Source: Halonatronomonas sp964558325
Lineage (GTDB): Bacteria > Bacillota > Halanaerobiia > Halanaerobiales > Halarsenatibacteraceae
Direction of reading: 5' to 3'
NCBI GenBank assembly: GCA_964558325.1
Contig: CAZLCX010000006.1
Coordinates: 43,615 to 107,614 of the forward strand
DNA length: 64,000 nucleotides
Of the stretch, positions 43,898 to 53,819 are shown piece after piece; the first letter of the stretch is position 1; each line of letters begins with the position of its first letter. The notes beneath the pieces are model-generated. The model worked only from the letters and a program-made list of their open reading frames with translations. It had not been told where the DNA came from and searched no databases. A program made the translations under genes and the position numbers.

Positions 43898-45046
43898 TTA
43901 CCCCTCCTGTGAGTTTTTTTCTGTTTCTTTTACTTCCTCATTTTTATCATCTTTTTCATTATCAACTTTACCAGATTCATTTTCATCAGATTCAACAATC
44001 TCTTCATCGCTGGAATTATATTCAGATTCCTTAATTATATCTACTTTCCAGCCTGTTAATTTAGCTGCCAGACGGGCGTTTTGTCCTTCTTTTCCAATTG
44101 CAAGTGATAATTGAAAATCCGGAACCACAACCTGGGCAATAGCGTCCTTTTCATTTAATATTACTTCATTAACCTCTGCAGGATTTAATGCATTTGCTAT
44201 AAATACTTTTGGATCAGGATCCCATTTTACTATATCAATTTTTTCTCCATCAAGCTGATCAACAACGGCCTGAACTCTGCTGCCACGAGGTCCAACACAG
44301 GCACCAACAGGATCAACATCATCATTTTCAGAATAAACAGCAACTTTTGAACGATAGCCGGCCTCTCTTGCTACTTCTTTTATTTCCACAGTTCCATCAT
44401 ATATTTCTGGAATCTCTATTTCAAAAAGCCTCATTAAAAGACCTGGATGTGTTCTAGAAACTAATATTCTAGGACCTTTATTGGTGGAACTTACTTCTAC
44501 AATAAATAATTTTATTCTATCTCCAACCTCATATACTTCACTATCTATTTGCTCTGAAGGGGGTAATAGAGCTTCAGTTTTACCCATATCAATCATAATA
44601 TAATCTTTATGAAATCTTTGTATAGTTCCAGTTATAAATTCTCCTTCTTTTTGTTTATAGTGATCATAAATTACATCTCTTTCTGCTTCTCTAATTCTCT
44701 GCATTACAACCTGTTTTGCTGTTTGAGCGGCAATTCTACCAAAATTATTTGGTGTTATTTCAATTTCTGCAATATCACCAAGCTCTAATTTTGGATCAAT
44801 ATCCTGAGCATGTTCTAAAGATATTTCAGAGTTTTTATCCTTTACTTCTTCAACTACATCTTTTCTTGCAATAACTCTAACTTCTCCAGAATCCTGGTCG
44901 ATTTTAACCTCAGCATTCTCTTTAGAACCAAAATCTTTTTTATAAGCTGACTCTAAAGCAGTTTCAATAGCCTCTAAAAGTATATCCTTAGAAATATCTT
45001 TCTCACTGGCTATATCATCTAAAGCATGTAAAAATTCAATATTCAT
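43898..45046 (-). CDS. nusA: Transcription factor NusA
   Basis: This 382-residue elongation/termination factor has an N-terminal RNA polymerase-binding domain (1-130), an S1 domain (about 135-200), and two KH domains (about 225-345, GPRGSRVQAVVDQL and IGKEGQNARLAAKLTGW). It ends with an acidic tail (EES-rich, about 350-382) in place of the AR repeats of E. coli NusA. AGGAGG precedes the ATG. Confidence 0.97.
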   Translation of the reverse strand: MNIEFLHALDDIASEKDISKDILLEAIETALESAYKKDFGSKENAEVKIDQDSGEVRVIARKDVVEEVKDKNSEISLEHAQDIDPKLELGDIAEIEITPNNFGRIAAQTAKQVVMQRIREAERDVIYDHYKQKEGEFITGTIQRFHKDYIMIDMGKTEALLPPSEQIDSEVYEVGDRIKLFIVEVSSTNKGPRILVSRTHPGLLMRLFEIEIPEIYDGTVEIKEVAREAGYRSKVAVYSENDDVDPVGACVGPRGSRVQAVVDQLDGEKIDIVKWDPDPKVFIANALNPAEVNEVILNEKDAIAQVVVPDFQLSLAIGKEGQNARLAAKLTGWKVDIIKESEYNSSDEEIVESDENESGKVDNEKDDKNEEVKETEKNSQEG

Positions 45047-45066
45047 CTTATTCCTCCTAATCTCCT

Positions 45067-45528
45067 TTAAAATTCAACTGAAAGCCTTGCATCTGCAATA
45101 CTTTTATAAGGTATTTCAATAATTTCCTCAGAATCGTCAGAAATAATCTTAACTGAATTATTTATTAAACCTTTTAAAGTTCCGTTAAATTCTTTTTGAC
45201 CATCTAAGGGAGCATACGTTTTTATAAATACTTTCTTTCCGATAAAACGATTGTAATCCTCTTCATTTCTTAAAGGTCTTTCAACTCCTGGTGAAGAAAC
45301 CTCTAAAATATAGCTGTTATCGATAAAATCTTCTTCATCAAGCTTATCAGATAAATCCCGGCTTATTCTTGTACAATCTTCAATAGAAAGATTTCCATCT
45401 CTATCTTCTATATAAACTCTTAATACCCAATTAGAGCCCTCTTTTAAATATTCAACTGAGACAATTTCAAGTTCATCATTAATTATAATATCCTCTACCA
45501 GCTTTTTAGTTCTGGTTATAATTTTCAT
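45067..45528 (-). CDS. rimP: Ribosome maturation factor RimP
   Basis: This 153-residue 30S assembly factor comprises an N-terminal alpha/beta domain with RVYIEDRDGNLSIEDCTRISRDLSDKLDEED. It continues into YILEVSSPGVERPL and a C-terminal SH3-like barrel. It is the first gene of the operon that runs through to pnp, behind a promoter and hairpin at 45565-45648. GGAGGTATATAA leads to the ATG. Confidence 0.97.
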   Translation of the reverse strand: MKIITRTKKLVEDIIINDELEIVSVEYLKEGSNWVLRVYIEDRDGNLSIEDCTRISRDLSDKLDEEDFIDNSYILEVSSPGVERPLRNEEDYNRFIGKKVFIKTYAPLDGQKEFNGTLKGLINNSVKIISDDSEEIIEIPYKSIADARLSVEF

Positions 45529-45564
45529 TTATATACCTCCAAAATTTTATAAACTATAAATAAA

Positions 45565-45584
45565 GAGTGGGTTTGCGCCCACTC
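45565..45584 (-). terminator. Leader hairpin upstream of rimP
   Basis: GAGTGGG/CCCACTC with a 6-base loop is followed on the minus strand by TTTATTTATAG. It lies between the rimP promoter and its start, so it could attenuate the operon or end read-through from polC. Confidence 0.6.
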
Positions 45585-45619
45585 CCAACATTACGTATAA
45601 AATAGCATATTCCTTAATA

Positions 45620-45648
45620 ATTTTAACACAGGAATTACCATTATGCAA
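45620..45648 (-). promoter_or_regulatory. Predicted promoter of the rimP-nusA-infB operon
   Basis: On the minus strand TTGCAT (45648-45643) and TAAAAT (45625-45620) have a 17-base spacer, between the polC stop and rimP. Confidence 0.65.
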
Positions 45649-45681
45649 GCAGGACACTATGATTAGAATATTATTGATTAA

Positions 45682-48600
45682 CTAATCCACAAATAAAGAA
45701 AGTTGGTCTCTTTCAGGCAGTCCCTCTAAAGCCCCTAAATCTTTCATGATTTCTAAAACGTTACTAGAAAGAGATGTTCTATTACTTAAATCTTCAATAG
45801 AGCTAAATTCACCGTTTTCTCTTGCTTTAACTAAACTTTCAGCAGCGGAACTACCTAAACCACTTACACTAATTAAAGGTGGCAATAATTGCTTATCTTT
45901 TAGTTGAAATTCTGATATTTTTGATCGATATAAATCAACTGGTAAAAATTCAATATTTCTTTCCATTGCTTCAATAACAATTTCTAAAACTGTTATTAGA
46001 TTTTTTTCTTTAGCAGTTGCATCATTTCCTTTTTCTTTTAAATCATTTATCATGTTTAAAATATAATCATAACCCTGACTAACAATTTCAGTGTCAAAAT
46101 CATCGGCTTTAATTGAAAAGTAAGCTGTATAAAACTCTGCAGGATAATTCACTTTAAAATATGCAATTCTGAATGCCATCATAACATATGCTGCTGCATG
46201 GGCTTTAGGAAACATATATTTTATTTTTCGACAGGATTCAATATACCAGTCTGGTACTCCAGCGGCAACCATCTTATCATATTCATCATCAGTTAAGCCT
46301 TTTCCTTTTCTTACATGTTCCATTATTGCAAAACTATCGGAAGGATCCAGCCCTTTTTGAATCAAATAATTCATTATATCATCTCTAACAGAAATTACAT
46401 CTTTTAATTCTGCAGTGCCTTTTCTAATAAAATCTCTTGCATTATTAAGCCAGACATCTGTACCGTGAGATAATCCACTAATCCTAACAAGTTCAGCAAA
46501 TGTAGATGGTCTTGTTTCAGTTAACATCTGTCTAACAAAGGAAGTACCAAATTCAGGAATACCAAGTGTTCCAAGCTCTAATCCCAGAGAATTGCCATCT
46601 AAATCTAATGCATCGACACCTGAAAAAAGACTCATAGTTTCAGGGTCATCTAAAGGAATATTTAAAGGATCTACCCCAGTTAGATCCTGCAACATCCTTA
46701 TTGAAGTCGGATCATCATGTCCCAGCAAATCTAATTTTAAGATCCTACCACTTATTGCATGATAATCAAAATGAGTTGTTCTGACATCAGTCTCTTTATC
46801 ATTGGCAGGTCTCTGGATAGGTGTAAAATCATGGATGTCCATCTCCTTAGGAACAACCATTAAACCTCCAGGATGCTGTCCTGTAGTTCTTTTTACACCT
46901 GTGCAACCTTTAACCAATCTATTGATTTCAGTATTTCTTTTAGATAGATCACGATCCTGTAAATAACCTTTCACAAATCCATATGCTGTTCTATCAGCTA
47001 TTGTTGATATAGTTCCAGCCCGATAAACATAATCTCTTCCAAATAACCGTTCTGTTTCCAGATGAATTTCTGATTGATATTCTCCTGAAAAATTCAGATC
47101 AATATCAGGTACTTTATTTCCATCAAAACCCATAAACACCTCAAAGGGGGTATCAAATCCATCTTTTATTAATTTTGTTCCACATTTATTGCATTCTTTA
47201 TCTTCTAAATCAACACCAACCCCAACTTCTCCTTCCAGGAAAAATTCATTTTTTTTGCAATTTGAACATCGGTAGTGAGGAGGCAGTGGGTTAACTTCTG
47301 TGATATCACACAAATAGGCTACAAGAGAAGAACCAACAGACCCCCTTGAACCTACAAGGAATCCATCTTCTAGTGATTTTTTCACTAATTTATGGGATAT
47401 TAAATAAATAACAGAAAAACCATTATTGATTATTGATTTCAATTCTTTTTCTATTCTGTTTACAACTAAATCTGGTAACTCTTCTCCATATAAACTTTTT
47501 GCTTTATTATATGTCATTTCTCTAATCTCTTGATCTGCATTTTCTATTTTAGGAGTAAAAAGTCCAGAAGGCATAGGTTTCAATTTTTCAATCATACTAT
47601 TAATTTTTTTAGGGTTTTTTATAACTACTTCTCTGGCAATTTCCTCACCTAAATAAGAGAATTCAGAAAGCATTTCATCTGTTGTTCTAAAATATAAAGG
47701 AGGTTGTTTATCAGCATCATCAAACTTCTGACCAGCCTGTAAGATTCGCCTATAAATTTCATCCTCTGGATTCAAAAAATGAGCATCAGTAGTTGCAACA
47801 ACATTTTTATTTAATTTCTTACCTAATTTATATATTTTATTGTTAATTTCTTTTAAATGTTCATAAGATTTAGCAGATCCATTTTCTACAAGGAATTTAT
47901 TATTTTCTAAAGGTTGAATTTCTAAGTAGTCATAAAAATCAGCTATCTGAACAAGTTCTGATTCATCTTTACCATTTATTATTGCCCTATATAATTCGCC
48001 TGCTTCACAGGCAGATCCAATTAATAAATTTTCTCTGACTTCTTTTAATTGACTTTTTAATATCTTTGGTTTCTTATAAAAGAAATCAAGATGGGAACTT
48101 GATATTAATTTATATAAATCTTTTAAACCTTTTTTATTTTTAGCTAATATAATTGTATGATAAGAAAATTTCTTTTCCCATTCTATTTCTTTAGATAATA
48201 AATTGATTTCAGATAATTTTTCAAGCTCTTTTTTCTTAATTTTATTTAAATAATTCATGAAAATTTCAGCAGTTGCTTTAGCGTCATCAGCAGCTCTATG
48301 ATGATTTTCCAGTGAGATTCCTAATTTATTAGCAACCTTATTTAAACGATAACTTTTTAAATCTGGTAGAAAGGCTCTGCTCAACTCAACTGTATCAATT
48401 AATGTAAAATCAGATAACTCCTGGTTTAATCTTTTATACTCTTCCTTAATAAACCCATGGTCAAAACTAATATTATGAGCGACTAAAACTGAATCATTAA
48501 TAAATTCCTTGAATTCTTCAGCGACTTCTGAAAATGAAGGGGCCGACTCTAAATCTTTATTTTTAATTCCGGTTAAACTTGCTATTTTAGGAGTGATTTT

Positions 48601-49908
48601 AATGCCAGGATTGACTAAAGTTGAATAAGTATCAATAATTTCTTCACCAGATATTTTTACAGCACCAATCTCAATAATTCTATCCTGATTAGCCTTTAAA
48701 CCAGTTGTTTCAAGGTCGAAGATTACATATTCTTCTTCAGTTATCTTTTTTTCTTCTGGATTTTGAACTAAATCAATACAATCATTTACTAAATAAGCTT
48801 CAAGGCCATATATTATTTTTATATCATTTTTTTCACCGGCTTGAGCCGCTTCAGGGAAAGCCTGAGCTACTCCATGATCAGTAATGGCTATAGCATCATG
48901 TCCCCAATCAGCAGCCTGGGAAACAGCTTCATTGACATCAATAATAGCATCCATTGAACTCATTTTGGTGTGCAAATGAAGTTCAATTCTTTTTTCCTTT
49001 GCTTTATCTTGTCTGGGATTAGCGGGTAAAAGGTTTATATCTTCTCCATTAATTACATTTTCTCTGGCATAACGATCATATCTAATTTCACCAGAAATTT
49101 TTAATCGATCTCCTGTTGAAATATCCTGATAGAGATCATCATTAGAATTTAAAAATAATTTTGTTTTAACAGAGTCTTTAGTATCGGTGATAGAGATAAG
49201 TTTGATTAATCTTCCATTTCTAGTTTCTTTATCATCAATATCAAAAACTTCTCCTTCAACTACAACTTGTCCATCTTCAGGTAATTGATTTAATGGATAA
49301 ACATTCTTTGATTTAACTATTTTTCTACCATATACAATACTGCCTGATTGTTTTTGGTTTTTATTGTTTTTCTTAGTTTTATTTGTGTGAGAATTTTTGT
49401 TTTCTACTAAATAGGCTGTTAGTTTATCATCTTGTTCATTTTGATAATTTCTAACAAAATTACCATTTACAATTTCAACATTGAGATCAAGACCCATTAA
49501 TGAGTTTAATTGATGAGAAATAAAATTGACAGCTTTATTACAGCCTGCTGATTTGCAGGCAATCTGACTTTCAACTTTTATATATAAATTACTGTCTTCT
49601 AATATTAGTCGGGCTCTTTTCATCCAGCTAGAAATATAACTTAAACTATCTGGTAAATTTGAAATTATATTAGGCCAGACAAATTTAATTTCATCATCTA
49701 TTGATAAAGGGCCAACTTTTAAAATTTCAAATTTTTTTATTTCATTTCCTAATTTTTTATATAAATAATCATTAATATTTTCTGTTAAATTATTCTGACT
49801 ACTACTTGCAGTTTCAGTTTCTATCAGATAACATGTATTAGAATCATTATTTAATAAGATATACTTTGTTAAACCAATATTTTTTTCTAATTTTAAGGCT
49901 TCAAACAT
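45682..49908 (-). CDS. polC: DNA polymerase III alpha subunit, PolC type
   Basis: This 1408-residue Gram-positive-type replicative polymerase has an OB-fold (about 205-295) and a PHP domain (IELHLHTKMSSMDAI near 309) interrupted by a proofreading 3'-5' exonuclease (YVIFDLETTGL near 395). The PHP continues, then a zinc-binding segment (C-x2-C ... C-x2-C, near 890-930), the palm with PDIDLNFSGE (near 950), fingers and a C-terminal helix-hairpin-helix/clamp region (QLSLFVD at the end). Its presence places the organism among low-GC Firmicutes or relatives. GGAGGTCAAGAA precedes the ATG. Confidence 0.98.
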   Translation of the reverse strand: MFEALKLEKNIGLTKYILLNNDSNTCYLIETETASSSQNNLTENINDYLYKKLGNEIKKFEILKVGPLSIDDEIKFVWPNIISNLPDSLSYISSWMKRARLILEDSNLYIKVESQIACKSAGCNKAVNFISHQLNSLMGLDLNVEIVNGNFVRNYQNEQDDKLTAYLVENKNSHTNKTKKNNKNQKQSGSIVYGRKIVKSKNVYPLNQLPEDGQVVVEGEVFDIDDKETRNGRLIKLISITDTKDSVKTKLFLNSNDDLYQDISTGDRLKISGEIRYDRYARENVINGEDINLLPANPRQDKAKEKRIELHLHTKMSSMDAIIDVNEAVSQAADWGHDAIAITDHGVAQAFPEAAQAGEKNDIKIIYGLEAYLVNDCIDLVQNPEEKKITEEEYVIFDLETTGLKANQDRIIEIGAVKISGEEIIDTYSTLVNPGIKITPKIASLTGIKNKDLESAPSFSEVAEEFKEFINDSVLVAHNISFDHGFIKEEYKRLNQELSDFTLIDTVELSRAFLPDLKSYRLNKVANKLGISLENHHRAADDAKATAEIFMNYLNKIKKKELEKLSEINLLSKEIEWEKKFSYHTIILAKNKKGLKDLYKLISSSHLDFFYKKPKILKSQLKEVRENLLIGSACEAGELYRAIINGKDESELVQIADFYDYLEIQPLENNKFLVENGSAKSYEHLKEINNKIYKLGKKLNKNVVATTDAHFLNPEDEIYRRILQAGQKFDDADKQPPLYFRTTDEMLSEFSYLGEEIAREVVIKNPKKINSMIEKLKPMPSGLFTPKIENADQEIREMTYNKAKSLYGEELPDLVVNRIEKELKSIINNGFSVIYLISHKLVKKSLEDGFLVGSRGSVGSSLVAYLCDITEVNPLPPHYRCSNCKKNEFFLEGEVGVGVDLEDKECNKCGTKLIKDGFDTPFEVFMGFDGNKVPDIDLNFSGEYQSEIHLETERLFGRDYVYRAGTISTIADRTAYGFVKGYLQDRDLSKRNTEINRLVKGCTGVKRTTGQHPGGLMVVPKEMDIHDFTPIQRPANDKETDVRTTHFDYHAISGRILKLDLLGHDDPTSIRMLQDLTGVDPLNIPLDDPETMSLFSGVDALDLDGNSLGLELGTLGIPEFGTSFVRQMLTETRPSTFAELVRISGLSHGTDVWLNNARDFIRKGTAELKDVISVRDDIMNYLIQKGLDPSDSFAIMEHVRKGKGLTDDEYDKMVAAGVPDWYIESCRKIKYMFPKAHAAAYVMMAFRIAYFKVNYPAEFYTAYFSIKADDFDTEIVSQGYDYILNMINDLKEKGNDATAKEKNLITVLEIVIEAMERNIEFLPVDLYRSKISEFQLKDKQLLPPLISVSGLGSSAAESLVKARENGEFSSIEDLSNRTSLSSNVLEIMKDLGALEGLPERDQLSLFVD

Positions 49909-49923
49909 TTCTTGACCTCCAGA

Positions 49924-50148
49924 TTAATGCCATTTAAATTCTATTAATCCATTTATATTTAATAAGGATTTATTCAAATTATTAATATCAGAGTTACCGC
50001 TAAACTCTAAATCAAACCTTATTATAGTTTCATGGATGAGTTTATCTCTTTCAACAACTACATCTTTTATATTAATATTTTCCTGACCAATTATTTCAGC
50101 TAATTGGCCTAATGTTCCTGGTCTATCTTTAATTCGACAATCAAGCAT
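49924..50148 (-). CDS. ACT-like domain ORF, probably the surviving tail of a broken mgtC gene
   Basis: The 74-residue ORF is an ACT-like domain (DRPGTLGQLAEII, INIKDVVVERD). No good ribosome-binding site precedes its ATG. The frame is open upstream through R-L-E-L-R, the residues that normally follow the last membrane helix of MgtC/SapB proteins, which themselves end in an ACT-like domain. I therefore read it as the detached C-terminus of the pseudogene at 49924-50372. It could still be translated as a free ACT protein. Confidence 0.5.
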   Translation of the reverse strand: MLDCRIKDRPGTLGQLAEIIGQENINIKDVVVERDKLIHETIIRFDLEFSGNSDINNLNKSLLNINGLIEFKWH

Positions 50149-50372
50149 TTTTATTTGTAAACTTGTCTGCCTTAATTCCAGCCGATTTAAAAAAATAAGG
50201 TAAAGAAAACCAAAATAGTAGAAAAAATAGCAAGATTATAATAACCAACATCAACAAGGATATGAGTTCTAAAACCTGCAGGTCTTTAATGGTTTTCTCT
50301 TTCCCAGCCTATAAAACCAGTTAAAATTAAAGCTAATATTAACCTGAAAATAATAATATCTGGTGAAAGCAT
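49924..50372 (-). pseudogene. Decayed mgtC/sapB-family membrane protein gene
   Basis: The ATG at 50372 follows CTGGAGTG. The first 28 codons encode the MgtC start (MLSPDIIIFRLILALILTGF, then GWERENH). A TAA at 50288-50286 interrupts, after which the frame continues with RPAGFRTHILVDVG, the expected next segment. About 70 residues of the usual protein are then missing near 50244, where the sequence jumps to the last helix YYNLAIFSTILVFFTLFF. A T7 run (50095-50189 region, at 50189-50195) then shifts frame by one base; adding one T restores LNRLELRQ and the ACT domain. Three separate lesions make this a dead gene, inside the proS-polC operon. Confidence 0.85.
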
Positions 50373-50391
50373 CTGTTTCACTCCAGTCTTG

Positions 50392-51027
50392 CTATTCTTT
50401 GAAAAAGAAAAGTAATGTTTTAAATACCTCCATATACATTTTAATTCTGGATTTAAAACCTTTCCAAAAACCCCTTTTCTCTTCTTTCATGGCATGGGTT
50501 AAATCTGGTAATCGGACTTTCTTAATCTGGCCATGTTTTCTAACATATCTATTTATGGCTACTTCAACACCATAACCTGTATTGTCAAGATTTTTAATCT
50601 TATTTAAAATTTCTCCTTTTAAAGCTCTTTGTCCTGATAGATGCGGGCTAACTTTTTGAGCTAAATCGGTAATATTTCTTCCTTTATTAAAAATTCCCAC
50701 AGTCATATCAAATTCATCAGCAATTATAGGATTTAAAAGTGAGTATACATGTTCTTTTTTCAAACCGATTAAATCAGCATCAAGCATAATTACAACTTCT
50801 GCATTGCATTCATCAAAACCAGCTTTTAAGGCAGCACCTTTGCCAGAATTTCTTTTTAAATTGATAACCTCGGCACCAGCCATTCTGGCAACTTCAGAAG
50901 TATTATCCTCAGAACCATCGTTAATGACAATAACTCTTTTAACTTCTGGTAAACTTTTCGTAACAGAAATCACATGACTTACAGTCTTTTCTTCATTATA
51001 AGCCGGGATCAAAACACAAATTTTCAT
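50392..51027 (-). CDS. Family 2 glycosyltransferase
   Basis: The 211 residues form a GT-A fold: VLIPAYNEEKTVSHVI (residues 5-20), VINDGSEDNTS (about 34-44), and the metal-binding MLDADLIGL (about 76-84). The closest general type is the dolichyl-phosphate-mannose-synthase-like group without membrane segments. Substrate and acceptor are unknown. It is encoded 17 bases after proS and precedes the mgtC remnant in the operon that leads to polC, not an expected place for it. Confidence 0.88.
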   Translation of the reverse strand: MKICVLIPAYNEEKTVSHVISVTKSLPEVKRVIVINDGSEDNTSEVARMAGAEVINLKRNSGKGAALKAGFDECNAEVVIMLDADLIGLKKEHVYSLLNPIIADEFDMTVGIFNKGRNITDLAQKVSPHLSGQRALKGEILNKIKNLDNTGYGVEVAINRYVRKHGQIKKVRLPDLTHAMKEEKRGFWKGFKSRIKMYMEVFKTLLFFFKE

Positions 51028-51044
51028 GGCCAGATTACCCCTTA

Positions 51045-52760
51045 TTAGGTTATTTTATATAATAATTCTTCAATCTGGTCAACAGCTTCTTTCCTATCTA
51101 TCATAGATTCTTCACCAGTTCTCCGAATCTGTAATTCAAATTTATTATCTTTTAAGGATCTTGATCCTATAGTTATTCTTAATGGAATTCCAATTAATTC
51201 TGCATCATTAAATTTAACTCCTGCTCTTTCATTTCGATCATCAAGCATAGTTTCTATTCCAGAATCATTTAAATCATTGTATAATTTTTCAGCAGCTTTA
51301 TCTACTTCTTCACTATTTCCTAATGGTAAAATAATAACTTTATAAGGAGCCATTGGAACAGGCCAAACAATGCCTTTATCATCATGATTTTGTTCAATTG
51401 CAGAAGCTACCGTTCTGGTTATACCAATACCATAACTCCCCATAACTATCGGCTGTTCTCTACCATTATCATCTAAATAAGTAGCTCCCATACTTTCACT
51501 ATATTTAGTTCCTAATTTAAAGATATGACCAACCTCTATACCAGATTTGATTTCTAATTCTCCATGACATTCTGGACATTTATCGCCGGCCATAACTTTT
51601 CTTAAGGGGAGATAATCTTCAATTTCATTCATATCTCTTTCTATATCAACATTTATATAATGATAATCTTTTTTATTAGCTCCTGTTATCACATTAGTTA
51701 AATCTTTAATCTTTCTATCTGCAATAATTTTTACATCATTTGATAAATTAACAGGCCCTATAAAACCAGCAACGCTTCCAAAGATTTCTTCAAATTCTTC
51801 TGGATGAGCAGGTCTTAATTCAACTGCCCCTAAATAATTTTTCAATTTAATCTCATTAAGCTGGTCGTCTCCTCTGATTAATGCAACTACCGGTTCGCCA
51901 TCTGCAATATAAGCCATTGATTTAACCATTTTAGTATCTGGCTTTTCAAGCATATCTACCAAATCTTCAATAGTTTTAGCACCAGGAGTATGTACTTCTT
52001 CAAGATCTGCTTTTACCTTTTCGCCACCTTCATCTAATTCTATAAAGGCTTCAGCTCGTTCAACGTTAGCCGCATAATCACAGCTGGTACAAAAAGCTAA
52101 CTCATCTTCGCCTGTGTCAGCTAAAACCATAAACTCATGAGATGAAGAACCTCCCATTGCTCCACTATCTGCCCGAACAACTCTAACATCAAGTCCACAT
52201 CTTTCAAAAATCTTGGAATATGTATCATACATAACCTGATATTGCTCATCTAATCCTTTGTAATCTGCATCTAAAGTATATGCATCCTTCATAATAAATT
52301 CTCTTGCTCTTAATAGTCCAAATCTTGGACGTATTTCATCTCTTATCTTAGTCTGAATCTGATAGAGATTATAAGGGAGGTCCTTGTATGATCTAATCTC
52401 ATCTCTTATCAAATCTGCTACTACTTCTTCATGGGTGGGCCCTAAACAATATTGTCTTTTCTTCCTATCTTCGAATTTAATCATTAAAGGTCCAAAATCT
52501 TCCCAGCGACCTGATTCCTGCCAGATCTCTGCATTCTGCATTGCAGGCATTAATACTTCTAGTGCTCCGCTTTTATCCATCTCTTCCCTTACAATACTCT
52601 CTACTTTTCTAATAACTTTATACCCTAATGGTAAATAAGAATAAACTCCACTGGATAAAGCCCTCATCATACCTGCTCTTAACATCAATTTATGACTTGC
52701 TATATCTGCATCAGCAGGATCTTCTTTTAATGTAGGCATATAATACTTTGATAATTTCAT
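51045..52760 (-). CDS. proS: Prolyl-tRNA synthetase
   Basis: This class II aminoacyl-tRNA synthetase of about 571 residues is of the bacterial type. Motif 1 lies near residue 60, motif 2 with LPYNLYQIQTKIRDEIRPRFGLLRAREFIMKD around 130-165. An editing (INS) domain occupies about 225-390, motif 3 PIVMGSYGIGITR near 435-447, and the anticodon-binding domain is C-terminal. ATG at 52760 follows GGAG at 10 bases; the GTG at 52769 lies inside the binding site and overlaps ispG. Confidence 0.98.
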   Translation of the reverse strand: MKLSKYYMPTLKEDPADADIASHKLMLRAGMMRALSSGVYSYLPLGYKVIRKVESIVREEMDKSGALEVLMPAMQNAEIWQESGRWEDFGPLMIKFEDRKKRQYCLGPTHEEVVADLIRDEIRSYKDLPYNLYQIQTKIRDEIRPRFGLLRAREFIMKDAYTLDADYKGLDEQYQVMYDTYSKIFERCGLDVRVVRADSGAMGGSSSHEFMVLADTGEDELAFCTSCDYAANVERAEAFIELDEGGEKVKADLEEVHTPGAKTIEDLVDMLEKPDTKMVKSMAYIADGEPVVALIRGDDQLNEIKLKNYLGAVELRPAHPEEFEEIFGSVAGFIGPVNLSNDVKIIADRKIKDLTNVITGANKKDYHYINVDIERDMNEIEDYLPLRKVMAGDKCPECHGELEIKSGIEVGHIFKLGTKYSESMGATYLDDNGREQPIVMGSYGIGITRTVASAIEQNHDDKGIVWPVPMAPYKVIILPLGNSEEVDKAAEKLYNDLNDSGIETMLDDRNERAGVKFNDAELIGIPLRITIGSRSLKDNKFELQIRRTGEESMIDRKEAVDQIEELLYKIT

Positions 52761-52761
52761 A

Positions 52762-53817
52762 TTATTCACACTCCATTTTTTTGATTTCTGTTATCAGTTC
52801 ATTTAATAATTCATCTTCTGATACCTTTTTAATAATCTCACCTTTTTTAAAAATAAGGCCAATACCTTTACCACCAGCGATACCTATATCAGCCTGAGAA
52901 GCTTCGCCAGGACCATTAACGGCACAACCCATAACTGCAACTGTTAAGTTTAAATCAAAATTTTTTAAAGCTGCTTTTACTTGTTTTGATAATTTTAAAA
53001 GATCAATCTCAGTTCTTCCACAGGTAGGGCATGAAATAATCTCAATTCCTTTATCTCTTAATCCAAATGATCTTAAGATCTGCAATCCGGCTTCAACTTC
53101 CCTAACTGGATTTTCTGTAAGTGATATCCTTAGTGTATCACCTAAACCATGACTTAATAAGGCTCCAATTCCCGCTGCAGATTTAATATCTCCAGCTCTC
53201 CCTCCACCGGCTTCGGTTATTCCAATATGAAGTGGATAGTCATATTTTTCAGCAAAAAGTTGGTTAGCCTTTAATGTCATCATAATTGAGCTTGATTTTA
53301 AAGAAACAATAATATCAGAAAAATTTAATTTTTCTAAATAACTGATATGTTTTTGGGCACTTGCAACCATGGCTTCAGCAGAGTGTCCATATTTTTCAGC
53401 TATATTTTTATCTAAAGAACCGGAGTTTACCCCAATTCTTATAGGAATATTTTTTTCTTTACAGGCTAAAACTACTTCTTTAACTTTATTAAATCCTCCA
53501 ATATTTCCTGGATTCAATCTTAAACCATCAATTCCTGCATCTATAGAACCAAGTGCAAGTTTATAATCAAAATGAATATCAGCTATCACTGGAATAGAGC
53601 TGGCATTAAGTATATCAGGTAGAAATTTAACAGAAGCCATGTCAGGAACTGCCACCCTGATAATTTCACAACCGGCAGTTATTAATTCTTTAATCTGATC
53701 AATGGTAGCATCTATATTAGAAGTTTTAGTATTAGTCATCGATTGTATTGATATCGGCGCATCTCCACCTATATCAACACTACCTAAATTAATTTTCTTT
53801 GTTATTTTTCTAATCAT
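52762..53817 (-). CDS. ispG: 4-hydroxy-3-methylbut-2-enyl diphosphate synthase (flavodoxin/ferredoxin)
   Basis: This 351-residue [4Fe-4S] enzyme of the MEP isoprenoid pathway has an N-terminal TIM barrel, with DIHFDYKLAL and GINSGS-type segments, and a C-terminal cluster domain. Its cysteines are in SCPTCGRTEID (about 262-272) and GCAVNGPGEA (about 301-310). It follows the HD gene by 2 bases and nearly touches proS. With dxr and uppS it makes isoprenoid synthesis a theme of the operon. Confidence 0.97.
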   Translation of the reverse strand: MIRKITKKINLGSVDIGGDAPISIQSMTNTKTSNIDATIDQIKELITAGCEIIRVAVPDMASVKFLPDILNASSIPVIADIHFDYKLALGSIDAGIDGLRLNPGNIGGFNKVKEVVLACKEKNIPIRIGVNSGSLDKNIAEKYGHSAEAMVASAQKHISYLEKLNFSDIIVSLKSSSIMMTLKANQLFAEKYDYPLHIGITEAGGGRAGDIKSAAGIGALLSHGLGDTLRISLTENPVREVEAGLQILRSFGLRDKGIEIISCPTCGRTEIDLLKLSKQVKAALKNFDLNLTVAVMGCAVNGPGEASQADIGIAGGKGIGLIFKKGEIIKKVSEDELLNELITEIKKMECE

Positions 53818-53819
53818 TT

